In this document: in pieces, positions 56,646-64,000 of the stretch
Position numbering within the stretch: position 1 is the stretch's first letter
Layout: each line of letters begins with the position of its first letter
NCBI RefSeq assembly: GCF_020886055.1
Contig: NZ_AP025184.1
Coordinates: 2,199,088 to 2,263,087, forward strand
From: Flavobacterium ammoniigenes
GTDB lineage: Bacteria > Bacteroidota > Bacteroidia > Flavobacteriales > Flavobacteriaceae
Reading direction: 5' to 3'
DNA: 64,000 nt
The notes under the pieces: generated by a model
What the model was told of the DNA's origin: nothing
The model's database searches: none
What the model saw: the letters and a program-made list of their open reading frames with translations, nothing else
Translations under genes and position numbers: made by a program

Positions 56646-56666
56646 TTTTTATTTCTCTTTGAATTG

Positions 56667-56705
56667 CAAAAGTACTGCCAAATCTTTAATAATGTCAAAT
56701 TGTCA
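56667..56705 (-). promoter_or_regulatory. Promoter of grpE-dnaJ with overlapping direct TGACA repeats
   Basis: On the minus strand TTG (56698-56696), a 21-base spacer and TACTTTTG (56674-56667) form a full promoter. The -33 region lies inside TGACA-ATT-TGACA (56705-56693), a short direct repeat that could bind a heat-shock regulator. The remaining upstream region to 56890 (about 190 bases) is AT-rich and shows no other clear feature. Confidence 0.7.
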
Positions 56706-56907
56706 CTCCGAAGGCAGTCATCTGTTGAAAAATCGCCTTTAAAATAGACTTTTGGACAGTGTAAAATTTAATAAAATTTTAAGACAATTTTGGTTTGGAT
56801 TGGAGTAAGTTTGTATCCGAATCAATTCAAGAATTTGGATTGAATTCCTAAATTGAAATTAAGGTTGGTTTCTAATAATTATTAATTCAGTAGTACCTAA
56901 TAGCAGA

Positions 56908-56938
56908 AAAAGCTTCGTTTTCATCAAACGAAGCTTTT
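56908..56938 (-). terminator. Rho-independent terminator of hisS
   Basis: AAAAGCTTCGTTT (56908-56920) pairs perfectly with the arm 56926-56938 around TCATC, right against the hisS stop. A and T tracts on both sides would let it act in both directions. Confidence 0.9.
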
Positions 56939-56939
56939 T

Positions 56940-58310
56940 TTATGCTAATACTTTTTTTAACTCATCTAAACTTAGAGACTTTTGTTCTCCGGTGGATAGA
57001 TTTTTCAAAGTGTATGAATTGGAATTCATCTCTTGGTCACCCGCCATTACCGCAAAAGGAATATTCCGTTTATCTGCATGTTGAAATTGTTTAGCCAACT
57101 TGGCATTATCTGGATACAATTCTACTTTTATTCCAGATTGACGCAATTCTTTGATGGCTTTCATCGCATAAAAAGCTTCGTTTTCACCATAATTGATAAA
57201 TAACGCTTGAGAGTTTGCAGTTACAGCATTGGGGAACAATCCTAATTCTTCTACAACCAAATAGATTCGATCTAAACCAAAAGAAATTCCTACACCACTC
57301 ATGTTTTTAAGTCCAAAAATACCTGTCAAATCATCATAACGACCACCGCCGCCAATCGATCCCATAGCCACTCCAGCAGGTGCTGACACCTCAAAAATAG
57401 CTCCGGTATAATAATTTAAACCTCTAGCAAGAGTAACATCTAAATCTAAAATAGCAGTTGTCAAACCGAGCGCTGTTACTTTATCACAAATAAAACGCAA
57501 CTCTTCTACTCCTTTCATCCCTTCAACAGAATCAGCTAATAAGCCGGACAGTTGGTTGATTTTCTCCGAAAAAGTACCTGTAAAGATAAACAAGGGTTGC
57601 ACCTTTGCAATCGCGGTTTCTGAAATTCCTTTCTCTATCATTTCTTTCTTTACGCCGTCTTCACCAATTTTATCCAATTTATCCAAAGCCACTGTAAAAT
57701 CGATTAATTTGTCTGAAGCACCTATGACTTCTGCTATGCCAGAAAGAATTTTTCTATTGTTTATTTTAATGGTTACACCATTTAATCCTATAGCCGTAAA
57801 AACACCATCATACAACTGAACCAGTTCCACTTCTTGCCATAAAGAGGTCGAACCTACCACATCGGCATCACATTGAAAAAATTCTCTAAAACGTCCTTTT
57901 TGTGGGCGATCAGCTCTCCAAACAGGTTGAATTTGATACCGTTTAAAAGGGAATTCTATTTCGTTTTGATGTTGGACTACGTAACGAGCAAATGGCACAG
58001 TCAAATCATAACGCAAGGCTTTTTCTGAAATACTTGCTGTCAATTTCGTACTGTCTTTGGCTTCTAAATGAGTGGCATTGGCTTTTGCCAAATAATCCCC
58101 TGAATTCAAAATTTTGAAAATCAAACGATCACCTTCTTCACCGTATTTTCCCATTAAGGTTTCTGAATTTTCAAAAGAAGGAGTTTCAATCGGTTGAAAA
58201 CCAAATTTCTCAAAATTACTTTTGATCACTTGGATGATATACTGACGCTTTGCCACCTCGGCAGGTGAAAAATCACGGGTTCCTTTTGGAATACTTGGTT
58301 TTGATGCCAT
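56940..58310 (-). CDS. hisS: Histidyl-tRNA synthetase
   Basis: A class II synthetase of 456 residues. Motif 1 region [19 protein letters not shown] (about 6-24), motif 2 [24 protein letters not shown] (about 128-151), the His-specific motifs [15 protein letters not shown] near 302 and [14 protein letters not shown] near 327, and motif 3 [14 protein letters not shown] near 343 are all present. The C-terminal anticodon-binding domain ([15 protein letters not shown] onward) has the usual length. It is a single-gene unit. Confidence 0.97.
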   Translation of the reverse strand: MASKPSIPKGTRDFSPAEVAKRQYIIQVIKSNFEKFGFQPIETPSFENSETLMGKYGEEGDRLIFKILNSGDYLAKANATHLEAKDSTKLTASISEKALRYDLTVPFARYVVQHQNEIEFPFKRYQIQPVWRADRPQKGRFREFFQCDADVVGSTSLWQEVELVQLYDGVFTAIGLNGVTIKINNRKILSGIAEVIGASDKLIDFTVALDKLDKIGEDGVKKEMIEKGISETAIAKVQPLFIFTGTFSEKINQLSGLLADSVEGMKGVEELRFICDKVTALGLTTAILDLDVTLARGLNYYTGAIFEVSAPAGVAMGSIGGGGRYDDLTGIFGLKNMSGVGISFGLDRIYLVVEELGLFPNAVTANSQALFINYGENEAFYAMKAIKELRQSGIKVELYPDNAKLAKQFQHADKRNIPFAVMAGDQEMNSNSYTLKNLSTGEQKSLSLDELKKVLA

Positions 58311-58318
58311 TATTTATG

Positions 58319-58349
58319 TACGATTTACGATATAGGTTGTACGATGTAC
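58319..58349. repeat. TACGATTTACGAT-type short repeats upstream of the permease gene
   Basis: TACGATTTACGATAT, then GTACGATGTAC within 31 bases, between hisS and the permease gene. The same words recur on the other side of the permease gene at 59717-59771. Confidence 0.55.
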
Positions 58350-58469
58350 TTTTATACTTTGAATTTCTGGATGCAAAATGCAATGCAAATATCTTATTTT
58401 TAAAATAAATAACCGCTCTTCTGAAGCAAACTTGTAACAAAAATTGTATTTTCGTGACAAATTGCTACT

Positions 58470-59711
58470 ATGCTAAATTTATTCAAAGAAAACGTTAAGA
58501 TTGCAATTGGTTCGGTTCGAACTCAATTGTTACGCACTATATTAACTGTGTTGATTATTGCTATTGGAATTACCGCTTTGGTAGGAATCCTTACTGTTGT
58601 AGCCGCTTTAGAGAATACTATTTCAGCTGACTTTGCTTCGATGGGCGCCAATACCTTCAACATCAATCAATACGAAAATACCACTCGAAATAGAGGAAAC
58701 GATGAACGTGAAGTAATCAATCCAATTATTTCCTACCCAGAAGCAGTAGCATTTCAAAACAAATTTAAATACCCATTCACAGAAACATCGCTATCATTTA
58801 CCGCTACTTCCAAAGCGGAAGTAAAATTTGGCGCAATTGAAACAGATCCTGAAATTTCAGTAGTAGGTGTAGATGAAAACTTTATTCCAAACTCAGGTTT
58901 AGAAACCAGTTTAGGACGCAATTTCAATGGGTTTGATATTGACAATAACACCTATATGTGTGTGGTAGGATCTGATTTTGAAAAAGGCTTACTCAAAGAT
59001 GTGAATCCAATTAATAAAATCATTTCTATTCGTGGTGCCAAATTTAAAGTTATTGGTGTATTAAAAGAGAAAGGTTCTACTTTTGGTAACAGCCAAGATT
59101 TACGTGTATTAATTCCGATTCAAGTAGCTCGTTCATTATTTACAGCTCCTAGCATTAACTATAGTTTGAGTATAATGGTAAGTAAAAAAGAACTTCTTGA
59201 CCAAGCCATAGACAATGCCACCAGCACCATGCGTCGAGTTCGAAAATTAAGTCCTGTGAAAGACAATAATTTTGGTGTAGTTCGTTCTGACGATTTAATT
59301 AATCGAATTCTTGGAATCACTAAATACCTAGGACTAGCATCGTGGTTAATTGGAGTAATAACCGTTTTAGGATCGTCAATCGCTTTGATGAATATTATGA
59401 TTGTTTCGGTAACCGAACGAACTCGAGAAATTGGAGTTCGAAAAGCATTAGGAGCAAAAAAATCGACTATTGCTTTTCAGTTTTTTATCGAAACCTTATT
59501 GATCGGTCAATTAGGCGGATTGGTCGGAATTATATTTGGAATTCTAATTGGTTTCGGAATTGCAACTGCTATGGATTTTGCCTTTGTGATTCCTTGGGGA
59601 GCAATTATGGCAGCGTTTATTACCAGTTTTATTGTAGCGATTGTATCCGGATTGTATCCAGCCATTAAAGCGGCGGTCTTGGATCCAATTGAGGCTTTGC
59701 GTTACGAATAA
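58470..59711 (+). CDS. ABC transporter permease of the MacB/FtsX type
   Basis: A 413-residue inner-membrane protein with four helices: one at about 18-45 (LLRTILTVLIIAIGITALVGI), a periplasmic MacB-PCD domain to about 285, then three helices at about 292-320, 340-370 and 378-400. The stretch SVTERTREIGVRKALGAKKSTI near 312-333 and the end YPAIKAAVLDPIEALRYE are MacB/LolE hallmarks. These proteins act as mechanotransmitters with a MacB-type ATPase, which is not adjacent here. The substrate is unknown. It is a lone gene flanked by short repeats. Confidence 0.9.
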   Translation: MLNLFKENVKIAIGSVRTQLLRTILTVLIIAIGITALVGILTVVAALENTISADFASMGANTFNINQYENTTRNRGNDEREVINPIISYPEAVAFQNKFKYPFTETSLSFTATSKAEVKFGAIETDPEISVVGVDENFIPNSGLETSLGRNFNGFDIDNNTYMCVVGSDFEKGLLKDVNPINKIISIRGAKFKVIGVLKEKGSTFGNSQDLRVLIPIQVARSLFTAPSINYSLSIMVSKKELLDQAIDNATSTMRRVRKLSPVKDNNFGVVRSDDLINRILGITKYLGLASWLIGVITVLGSSIALMNIMIVSVTERTREIGVRKALGAKKSTIAFQFFIETLLIGQLGGLVGIIFGILIGFGIATAMDFAFVIPWGAIMAAFITSFIVAIVSGLYPAIKAAVLDPIEALRYE

Positions 59712-59716
59712 GGTCA

Positions 59717-59771
59717 TTTACGATCTTGAATATACGATATTTCGTAAATCGCAATTATTCTTAAATCGTAC
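59717..59771. repeat. TACGATTTACGAT-type short repeats downstream of the permease gene
   Basis: TTTACGAT (59717-59724), TACGATATTTCGTAAATCG (59733-59751, itself an inverted repeat) and AAATCGTAC (59763-59771). The last unit overlaps the end of prmC and supplies its final codons. Confidence 0.55.
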
Positions 59772-60606
59772 ATTGAATCATTCTATCATTGCCGTAAATA
59801 TCTTGTCGTAGCTCATAATTTTTGAAACCCATTTCTTGAAGCAAATTCAAGGTTTCTTGACCCAAATATTGGTTAATTTCAAAATACAATTGACCTTTTA
59901 ATTTTAGATTTTTCTGGGCCAATTGGGCAATTTTTCTATAAAAAATAAGAGCATCATTATCCTCCACAAAAAGCGCTAAATGCGGTTCGTTGTCCAATAC
60001 ATTATTCTTGATTTCATGTTTTTCAAGCTCTCGCACATAGGGCGGATTAGAGACAATTATATCGAATTCTTGAGCCAAGTCCTCGGTTTCCAAAATACTT
60101 TGGTGAATAAATGATAGTTGCACTTGATTCTTTTCAGCATTTTTTTTGGCTGTTGTCAAGGCTTGTTCAGAAACATCTAAAGCAAACACTTGAGCATTCG
60201 GAAGATTTTTTGCCAATGCTATCGCAATACAGCCACTTCCTGTTCCAATATCAAGAATTTTGAACTTTGACTGTACTTTTGAACTTTGAATTATCCAATC
60301 TACCAATTCTTCGGTTTCAGGCCTCGGAATCAAAACAGCTGAATTAACTTCAAACTCTAATCCGTAAAAATTAGTGACTCCTAGAATATATTGAATAGGA
60401 ATTTCCTTTTTAAGTTGATCCAAAATAAAACTCCAAATTTTCAATTCTGATTCAGAAAAATCCAAATCAGGTTGCAAAGCCAAATCAACTCTCTTTAGCT
60501 GATGTTTCGCTTCTAGTGTGAGATAGAAAAAACTTTCAGCTTCTCCAACATCATATAGTGGAGTTAGTTCTTGAATAAAATAGTCTCGGTAGTGTTTTAT
60601 AGTCAT
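59761..60606 (-). CDS. prmC: Peptide chain release factor N5-glutamine methyltransferase
   Basis: PrmC methylates the Gln of the GGQ motif in release factors, including the RF1 coded at 7930. I start at the ATG at 60606 (MTIKHYRDYF), giving 281 residues; the frame extends 24 codons into the acetyltransferase gene, without family support. The N-terminal helical domain ends at IPRPETEELVDWII near 115. The SAM site is ILDIGTGSGCIAIAL near 138-152, and the NPPY motif is IIVSNPPYVREL near 205. Residues IQSSKVQSKFK between these parts are encoded by a heptamer repeat (60259-60291). Confidence 0.95.
   Translation of the reverse strand: MTIKHYRDYFIQELTPLYDVGEAESFFYLTLEAKHQLKRVDLALQPDLDFSESELKIWSFILDQLKKEIPIQYILGVTNFYGLEFEVNSAVLIPRPETEELVDWIIQSSKVQSKFKILDIGTGSGCIAIALAKNLPNAQVFALDVSEQALTTAKKNAEKNQVQLSFIHQSILETEDLAQEFDIIVSNPPYVRELEKHEIKNNVLDNEPHLALFVEDNDALIFYRKIAQLAQKNLKLKGQLYFEINQYLGQETLNLLQEMGFKNYELRQDIYGNDRMIQCTI
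60259..60291 (-). repeat. Heptamer microrepeat inside prmC
   Basis: On the plus strand: TTTGAAC (60259-60265), TTTGACT (60266-60272), GTACT, TTTGAAC (60278-60284), TTTGAAT (60285-60291). The 13-base word TTTTGAACTTTGA occurs twice exactly (60258 and 60277). It encodes SSKVQSKFK just before the SAM-binding strand. Confidence 0.65.
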
Positions 60607-60616
60607 GCTATTCGTT

Positions 60617-61102
60617 TTACAAATCTTGCAACATCCAAACGGGACAACTGGTATGTCCTGTGCAACCCATTGGGGCATCTAAATAGTCAAAACCAGATTT
60701 TTTATATAGTTTTTGCGCTGCATGCATGAACGGCATGGTCTCCAAATAACATTTTTCAAAACCAAACTCCCTAGCAGATTGCAAACAAATTGCCATCATT
60801 TCGCTTCCGATTCCTTTGCCACGCGTTTCAGGTAAGAAGTACATTTTTTGCAATTCACAAATACTTGGCGATTCATTTTCCAAAGGAGCTATTCCAGCAG
60901 CCCCCTTAATCTTCCCTTCCTGTTCAACTACAAAATAAACCGATCTTGGTTTATTGTACTCCTCGTACATCAAATCCAAATAAGGATCTTCATAAGCAGT
61001 ACCCACTTTTGGAATATTCAATTCGTCAAAAACCGCGCGTATTAACTGAGCTACTGCCGCATTGTCTTTTTTTTCAATTTTCCTGATATGCCAATTATTC
61101 AT
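60617..61102 (-). CDS. GNAT family N-acetyltransferase
   Basis: An acetyl-CoA-dependent acetyltransferase of 161 residues from the ATG at 61102 (MNNWHIRKIEKKDN); the frame extends nine codons further. It has the GNAT fold with VAQLIRAVFDEL, the strand YFVVEQEGKIKGAAGIAPL, motif A MYFLPETRGKGIGSEMM at about 98-114 (acetyl-CoA pyrophosphate loop), and KLYKKSGFDYLD near 140. The substrate is unknown. It is upstream of prmC with ten bases between, so the two form an operon. Confidence 0.9.
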   Translation of the reverse strand: MNNWHIRKIEKKDNAAVAQLIRAVFDELNIPKVGTAYEDPYLDLMYEEYNKPRSVYFVVEQEGKIKGAAGIAPLENESPSICELQKMYFLPETRGKGIGSEMMAICLQSAREFGFEKCYLETMPFMHAAQKLYKKSGFDYLDAPMGCTGHTSCPVWMLQDL

Positions 61103-61126
61103 TTGTGAAAAAACTAAGTTGAATCG

Positions 61127-61134
61127 CAAAAGTA
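61127..61134 (-). promoter_or_regulatory. -7 promoter box for the GNAT-prmC operon
   Basis: The minus strand reads TACTTTTG (TAnnTTTG), 25 bases before the GNAT ATG. It supports the shorter start at 61102. Confidence 0.5.
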
Positions 61135-61192
61135 ACTATTGTTTATTAGAATTTTCGAAACTTATCCCATAAATCGGAAAGCTAAAAAGTAG

Positions 61193-61200
61193 TACTTTTG
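61193..61200 (+). promoter_or_regulatory. -7 promoter box of ribD, four bases from the ATG (leaderless candidate)
   Basis: TACTTTTG matches TAnnTTTG and ends four bases before the ribD ATG at 61205. No -33 TTG is seen at normal spacing. Confidence 0.5.
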
Positions 61201-61204
61201 TCAA

Positions 61205-62248
61205 ATGGACAATCACGAACAGTATATTGCTCGATGTATCGAACTCGCCAAAAATGGTTTTGGTACTACCTATCCTAATCCAATGGTGGGAAGTGTGATT
61301 GTATATAATGGGGAAATTATTGGCGAAGGCTGGCACCAAAAAGCGGGCGAACCTCATGCCGAAGTTAATGCCATTCATTCTGTAAAAAATCCTTCTTTAT
61401 TAGACAAGGCTACTATATATGTAAGTTTAGAACCATGTAGTCATTTTGGAAAAACACCTCCCTGTTGCGATTTAATTATCAAAAATAAAATCCCGAATGT
61501 CGTTATTGGAACGGTTGATTCCAATATTAAAGTAGCAGGAAATGGCATTAAACGTTTGCATGAGGCTGGTATCAATGTTGTTGTGGGCGTTTTAGAAAAA
61601 GAATGTTATGAACTTAACCGACGCTTTTTTACGTTTCACGAAAAGAAAAGACCTTATATTATTTTAAAGTGGGCACAAACCCAAGATAGTTTTATTGCAC
61701 CTACAGAAAAAGAGGAACTGAAACCCGTATGGATTACTAATTTACAATCGAGACAATTAGTACACAAATGGCGTACCGAGGAGCAAGCAATTTTGGTGGG
61801 TACACAAACCGTTATAGATGACAACCCCCAATTAAATGCTCGAGACTGGGAAGGCAACAATCCTATCAGAATTGTAATCGATCAACGCAATCGCATTCCC
61901 AAAACAGCTCATATATGGGATAATAAAATCAAAACTATTGTGTTTTCAAATGAGAATTCGATACCATCTTCAGCAAATACAATTGTTGAAGTGATTGATT
62001 TTCAACAAAATATAGCACCACAAATTGTTGAAAAATTATACCAACACCAAATTCAATCGGTTATCATTGAAGGTGGCGCTCAAACACTGCAAACTTTTAT
62101 TGATGCTACTCTTTGGGATGAAGCACGCATATTTATTGGAAATTCTACCTTTGGAACCGGTAAAAAAGCGCCCGTTTTGAATACTTCTTTGTCAACAAAA
62201 GAAAGAATAGGAACCGATGAATTACTAATAATTAGAAATTATGATTGA
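61205..62248 (+). CDS. ribD: Bifunctional riboflavin biosynthesis deaminase/reductase RibD
   Basis: RibD carries out the deaminase and reductase steps after GTP cyclohydrolase II in riboflavin synthesis. The 347 residues comprise a cytidine-deaminase-like domain (about 1-145) with zinc ligands in EPHAEVNAI near 49 and PCSHFGKTPPCCDLI near 77-91, and a DHFR-like reductase domain with LKWAQTQDSFIAP near 153, LVGTQTVIDDNPQLNAR near 197 and VIIEGGAQTLQTF near 284. No other rib genes are near. It overlaps the next gene by eight bases, indicating coupled translation. Confidence 0.95.
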   Translation: MDNHEQYIARCIELAKNGFGTTYPNPMVGSVIVYNGEIIGEGWHQKAGEPHAEVNAIHSVKNPSLLDKATIYVSLEPCSHFGKTPPCCDLIIKNKIPNVVIGTVDSNIKVAGNGIKRLHEAGINVVVGVLEKECYELNRRFFTFHEKKRPYIILKWAQTQDSFIAPTEKEELKPVWITNLQSRQLVHKWRTEEQAILVGTQTVIDDNPQLNARDWEGNNPIRIVIDQRNRIPKTAHIWDNKIKTIVFSNENSIPSSANTIVEVIDFQQNIAPQIVEKLYQHQIQSVIIEGGAQTLQTFIDATLWDEARIFIGNSTFGTGKKAPVLNTSLSTKERIGTDELLIIRNYD

Positions 62249-62843
62249 TACTATTATTTTTGATTTTGGAGATATATTCATCAATTTGGACAAACAAGCC
62301 ACTATTGAAGGTTTGGAACGTTTGGGATTATCTTCTTGGAACGAAGATTTGGACCGATTGAATATCTCATTTGAAAAAGGACAAATTTCAAGAGATGCTT
62401 TTTTGTTAGGCATCCAAAAACAAATTCCAAATGCCACAATTGATGAAATTTTGATGGCTTGGAATGCTGTACTATTGGATTTTCCTCTGTATCGTTTGGA
62501 ATTTTTACAATTACTTTCTAAAAAATTTCGACTCTTTTTATTGAGTAATACGGACGCTATTCATATTGACCATTTTGAGCAAAGAGAAGGCGCATCGTTT
62601 TACGGTGACTTTTACCAATGTTTTGAAAAGGTCTATTTTTCGTATGAAATGGGCATGAGAAAACCCGATGCTGAAATCTACACTACTCTTATCAACCGTC
62701 ACGAATTATCACCGAAACGTACTTTATTTGTTGATGATAAAAAAGACAATACTGATGCTGCCAAAGCTTTAGGCTTACACGTATGGAATCTTCAGGTAGG
62801 AAAAGAAGATGTCATTACGCTTTTCGACAAAAAAATAATTTAG
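62241..62843 (+). CDS. HAD family hydrolase (IA subfamily, YihX-like)
   Basis: A phosphatase of 200 residues. Motif I is IIFDFGDIFINLD (nucleophile Asp near 8), motif II is LLSNTDAIH near 96-104, motif III Lys is in GMRKPDAEIY near 140 and motif IV is LFVDDKKDN near 163-171. A helical C1 cap lies at about 15-80. In E. coli the relative YihX takes alpha-glucose-1-phosphate. Because it overlaps ribD it may be the phosphatase that removes the phosphate from the RibD product, a step done by promiscuous HAD enzymes; that is inference. Confidence 0.88.
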   Translation: MIDTIIFDFGDIFINLDKQATIEGLERLGLSSWNEDLDRLNISFEKGQISRDAFLLGIQKQIPNATIDEILMAWNAVLLDFPLYRLEFLQLLSKKFRLFLLSNTDAIHIDHFEQREGASFYGDFYQCFEKVYFSYEMGMRKPDAEIYTTLINRHELSPKRTLFVDDKKDNTDAAKALGLHVWNLQVGKEDVITLFDKKII

Positions 62844-62857
62844 AATAAAATTCCCTT

Positions 62858-63487
62858 TTGGAAATCAAAGATACCTATACTACCATTGCAAAAGCGACTG
62901 ATGAAATACTTTTCAAAGAAAAAAGCAGCAAATTCTATGGCTATGCCTTTCCTATTGAATCAGAAGAAGAAGTAAAACCGATCATTGAGCAATTACGAAA
63001 ACAGCATCCACATGCAGTACACTATTGTTATGCCTACCAAATTGGGACAGAAAAAATAAGCTATAGAGCCAATGACGATGGTGAACCAAACAATTCAGCA
63101 GGGGCTCCTATTTACGGACAAATTCAATCGTTTGGATTGACCAATGTCATTTTGGTGGTGGTACGAATTTTTGGCGGAATCAAATTAGGCGTAAGCGGAC
63201 TAATTACAGCTTACAAAACCGCAGCTCAATTAGTTTTAGAAGAAGCTGAAATCATTGAAAAAACAATCGACACTCCTTTTTTGATTTCATTTGATTATAA
63301 AAACATGAACAAAGTAATGCGGGTGATCAAAGAAAAGAAACTAGACATAGTAACTCAAACCATGGAATTAGACGAAAATTCTGGAATTGCAATGGGCAAA
63401 ATCGAGATCAAAACCCGAAAAAAAAATGCCGAATTCATATTCGACATTTTTGATAATTTATTTGAAATTGAAATAAAACGCTTATAA
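62858..63487 (+). CDS. YigZ/IMPACT family protein
   Basis: A 209-residue protein with an N-terminal IMPACT domain (about 1-125) showing KSSKFYGYAFPIES near 22-35, HAVHYCYAYQIG near 50-61, DDGEPNNSAGAPIYGQI near 70-86 and VVRIFGGIKLGVSGLI near 98-113, and a C-terminal DUF1949 ferredoxin-like domain. The start is a TTG at 62858, which gives the family N-terminus MEIKDTY. The molecular role is unknown; links to translation control are suggested for the eukaryotic relative. It is 14 bases after the HAD gene. Confidence 0.92.
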   Translation: MEIKDTYTTIAKATDEILFKEKSSKFYGYAFPIESEEEVKPIIEQLRKQHPHAVHYCYAYQIGTEKISYRANDDGEPNNSAGAPIYGQIQSFGLTNVILVVVRIFGGIKLGVSGLITAYKTAAQLVLEEAEIIEKTIDTPFLISFDYKNMNKVMRVIKEKKLDIVTQTMELDENSGIAMGKIEIKTRKKNAEFIFDIFDNLFEIEIKRL

Positions 63488-63507
63488 ATAAGCAATAAAT
63501 AATCTAT

Positions 63508-63912
63508 TTATTCCATATCTTTTAGAAGATCCAAAATATAATCTGGAGGGGCTATTGGGCGACCCGTTTTTAGCGACACAAAAACCAATATAAATTCGGC
63601 AGTTGTTAATAACTCATTCAATTCATTAAAAATCTTACAATCAAATTCTATCTTGACAGAAGATTGACTTTTGAAAGCTGTGTGAACCGTTAGCAACTCA
63701 TCGTATCGTGCTGATTTTTTATAATTAATATTCATAGAAACAATGGGAAGCGCAATTCCTTCTTCTTCCATTTTTTTATACGAAACCCCCTTATTTCTAA
63801 GCCATTCCACTCGACCCATTTCAAAATAAGGAATGTAATTTCCATGATAAACTACCCCCATTTGGTCTGTTTCAGAGTAGCGAACACGAACTTGAATTTG
63901 ATGATCTTTCAT
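63508..63912 (-). CDS. Acyl-CoA thioesterase (4-hydroxybenzoyl-CoA thioesterase/YbgC type)
   Basis: A hot-dog-fold thioesterase of 134 residues. The active-site stretch VRVRYSETDQMGVVYHGNYIPYFE at about 8-31 contains the family Asp and the HGNY loop, followed by the hot-dog helix MGRVEWLRNKG. It hydrolyses short or medium acyl-CoA. It is convergent with the yigZ gene (20 bases) and is the last gene of the window. Confidence 0.92.
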   Translation of the reverse strand: MKDHQIQVRVRYSETDQMGVVYHGNYIPYFEMGRVEWLRNKGVSYKKMEEEGIALPIVSMNINYKKSARYDELLTVHTAFKSQSSVKIEFDCKIFNELNELLTTAEFILVFVSLKTGRPIAPPDYILDLLKDME

Positions 63913-64000
63913 TATTTATTATTTAATTTTTATTCATTCTAAAAAGCCACATACAACAATATTTTTACAAAAAATATAATGAATAATTTTTTTTAAAAGA
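63913..64000. other. AT-rich gene-free right edge
   Basis: The last 88 bases are very AT-rich and contain no clear promoter, repeat or DnaA box. They are the upstream region of the thioesterase gene and perhaps of a gene beyond the edge. Confidence 0.5.

Noticed and set aside
63913..64000. Possible origin of replication at the AT-rich right edge
   Set aside because: I have a weak recollection of this thioesterase gene lying near dnaA in some Flavobacteria, but no DnaA box or dnaA sequence is visible in the 88 bases.

Overview
This 64 kb window is chromosomal DNA of a low-GC member of the Bacteroidota, most probably Flavobacterium or a close relative. The evidence is the fused SecDF, the type III glutamine synthetase, the type-2 OMP decarboxylase, the DUF1573 and DUF1543 genes, AT-rich leaders without Shine-Dalgarno sequences, and many copies of the Bacteroidota -7 promoter box TAnnTTTG. 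No rRNA, tRNA, CRISPR array, phage, integrase or insertion sequence was seen. Gene density is high and the content is mostly core metabolism and information processing.

Layout. 1-4.4 kb: the 5' part of a PurM-like gene, then two unrelated glutamine synthetases (GSIII and GSII) transcribed divergently. 4.5-9 kb: DUF1543, purU, an alpha/beta hydrolase, pyrF and prfA. 9.2-12.9 kb: a lipoprotein, then an iron-uptake-like pair (TonB-dependent siderophore receptor and PepSY membrane protein) with a clear promoter and an adjacent palindromic operator candidate. 13-21 kb: valS, DUF1573, an aminotransferase, folE, cysS, yidD and lgt. 21-31.5 kb (minus strand): an S9 peptidase, secDF, mdh, gyrB and asnB. 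31.6-37.8 kb (minus): a tight four-gene operon of a 1,002-residue TPR protein, a PhzF-like isomerase, an outer-membrane barrel with no visible plug, and a GreA-like protein. 38-45.4 kb (plus): ftsE, an rRNA methyltransferase, a RelA/SpoT homologue, fur, purA, a NUDIX hydrolase and meaB. 45.4-58.3 kb (minus): a small acidic protein, prohibitin-like protein, MATE exporter, mtaB, HAD phosphatase, DUF2007, a half-helicase, a sigma-54 activator without a DNA-binding domain, a NatAB-type ABC exporter, dnaJ, grpE and hisS. 58.4-64 kb: a MacB/FtsX-type permease, prmC, a GNAT acetyltransferase, ribD, a HAD phosphatase, a YigZ protein and an acyl-CoA thioesterase.

The most unusual material is not a gene cassette. 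First, a family of about 75-77 bp intergenic elements with a conserved frame and a variable central hairpin occurs three times (9082-9158, 18427-18503, 49408-49482). Second, 7-bp-period microrepeats occur between genes and also inside valS and prmC, where they encode extra residues. Third, several genes (DUF1543, fur, ribD) have the -7 box so close to the ATG that their mRNAs should be leaderless or nearly so. Protein-level oddities are a DnaJ with only two of four zinc motifs, a sigma-54 activator with GAFTSA and no HTH, and a single-RecA-domain helicase relative. I found no convincing new defence or mobile system. The TPR/barrel operon is the best candidate for an uncharacterised cell-envelope machine.
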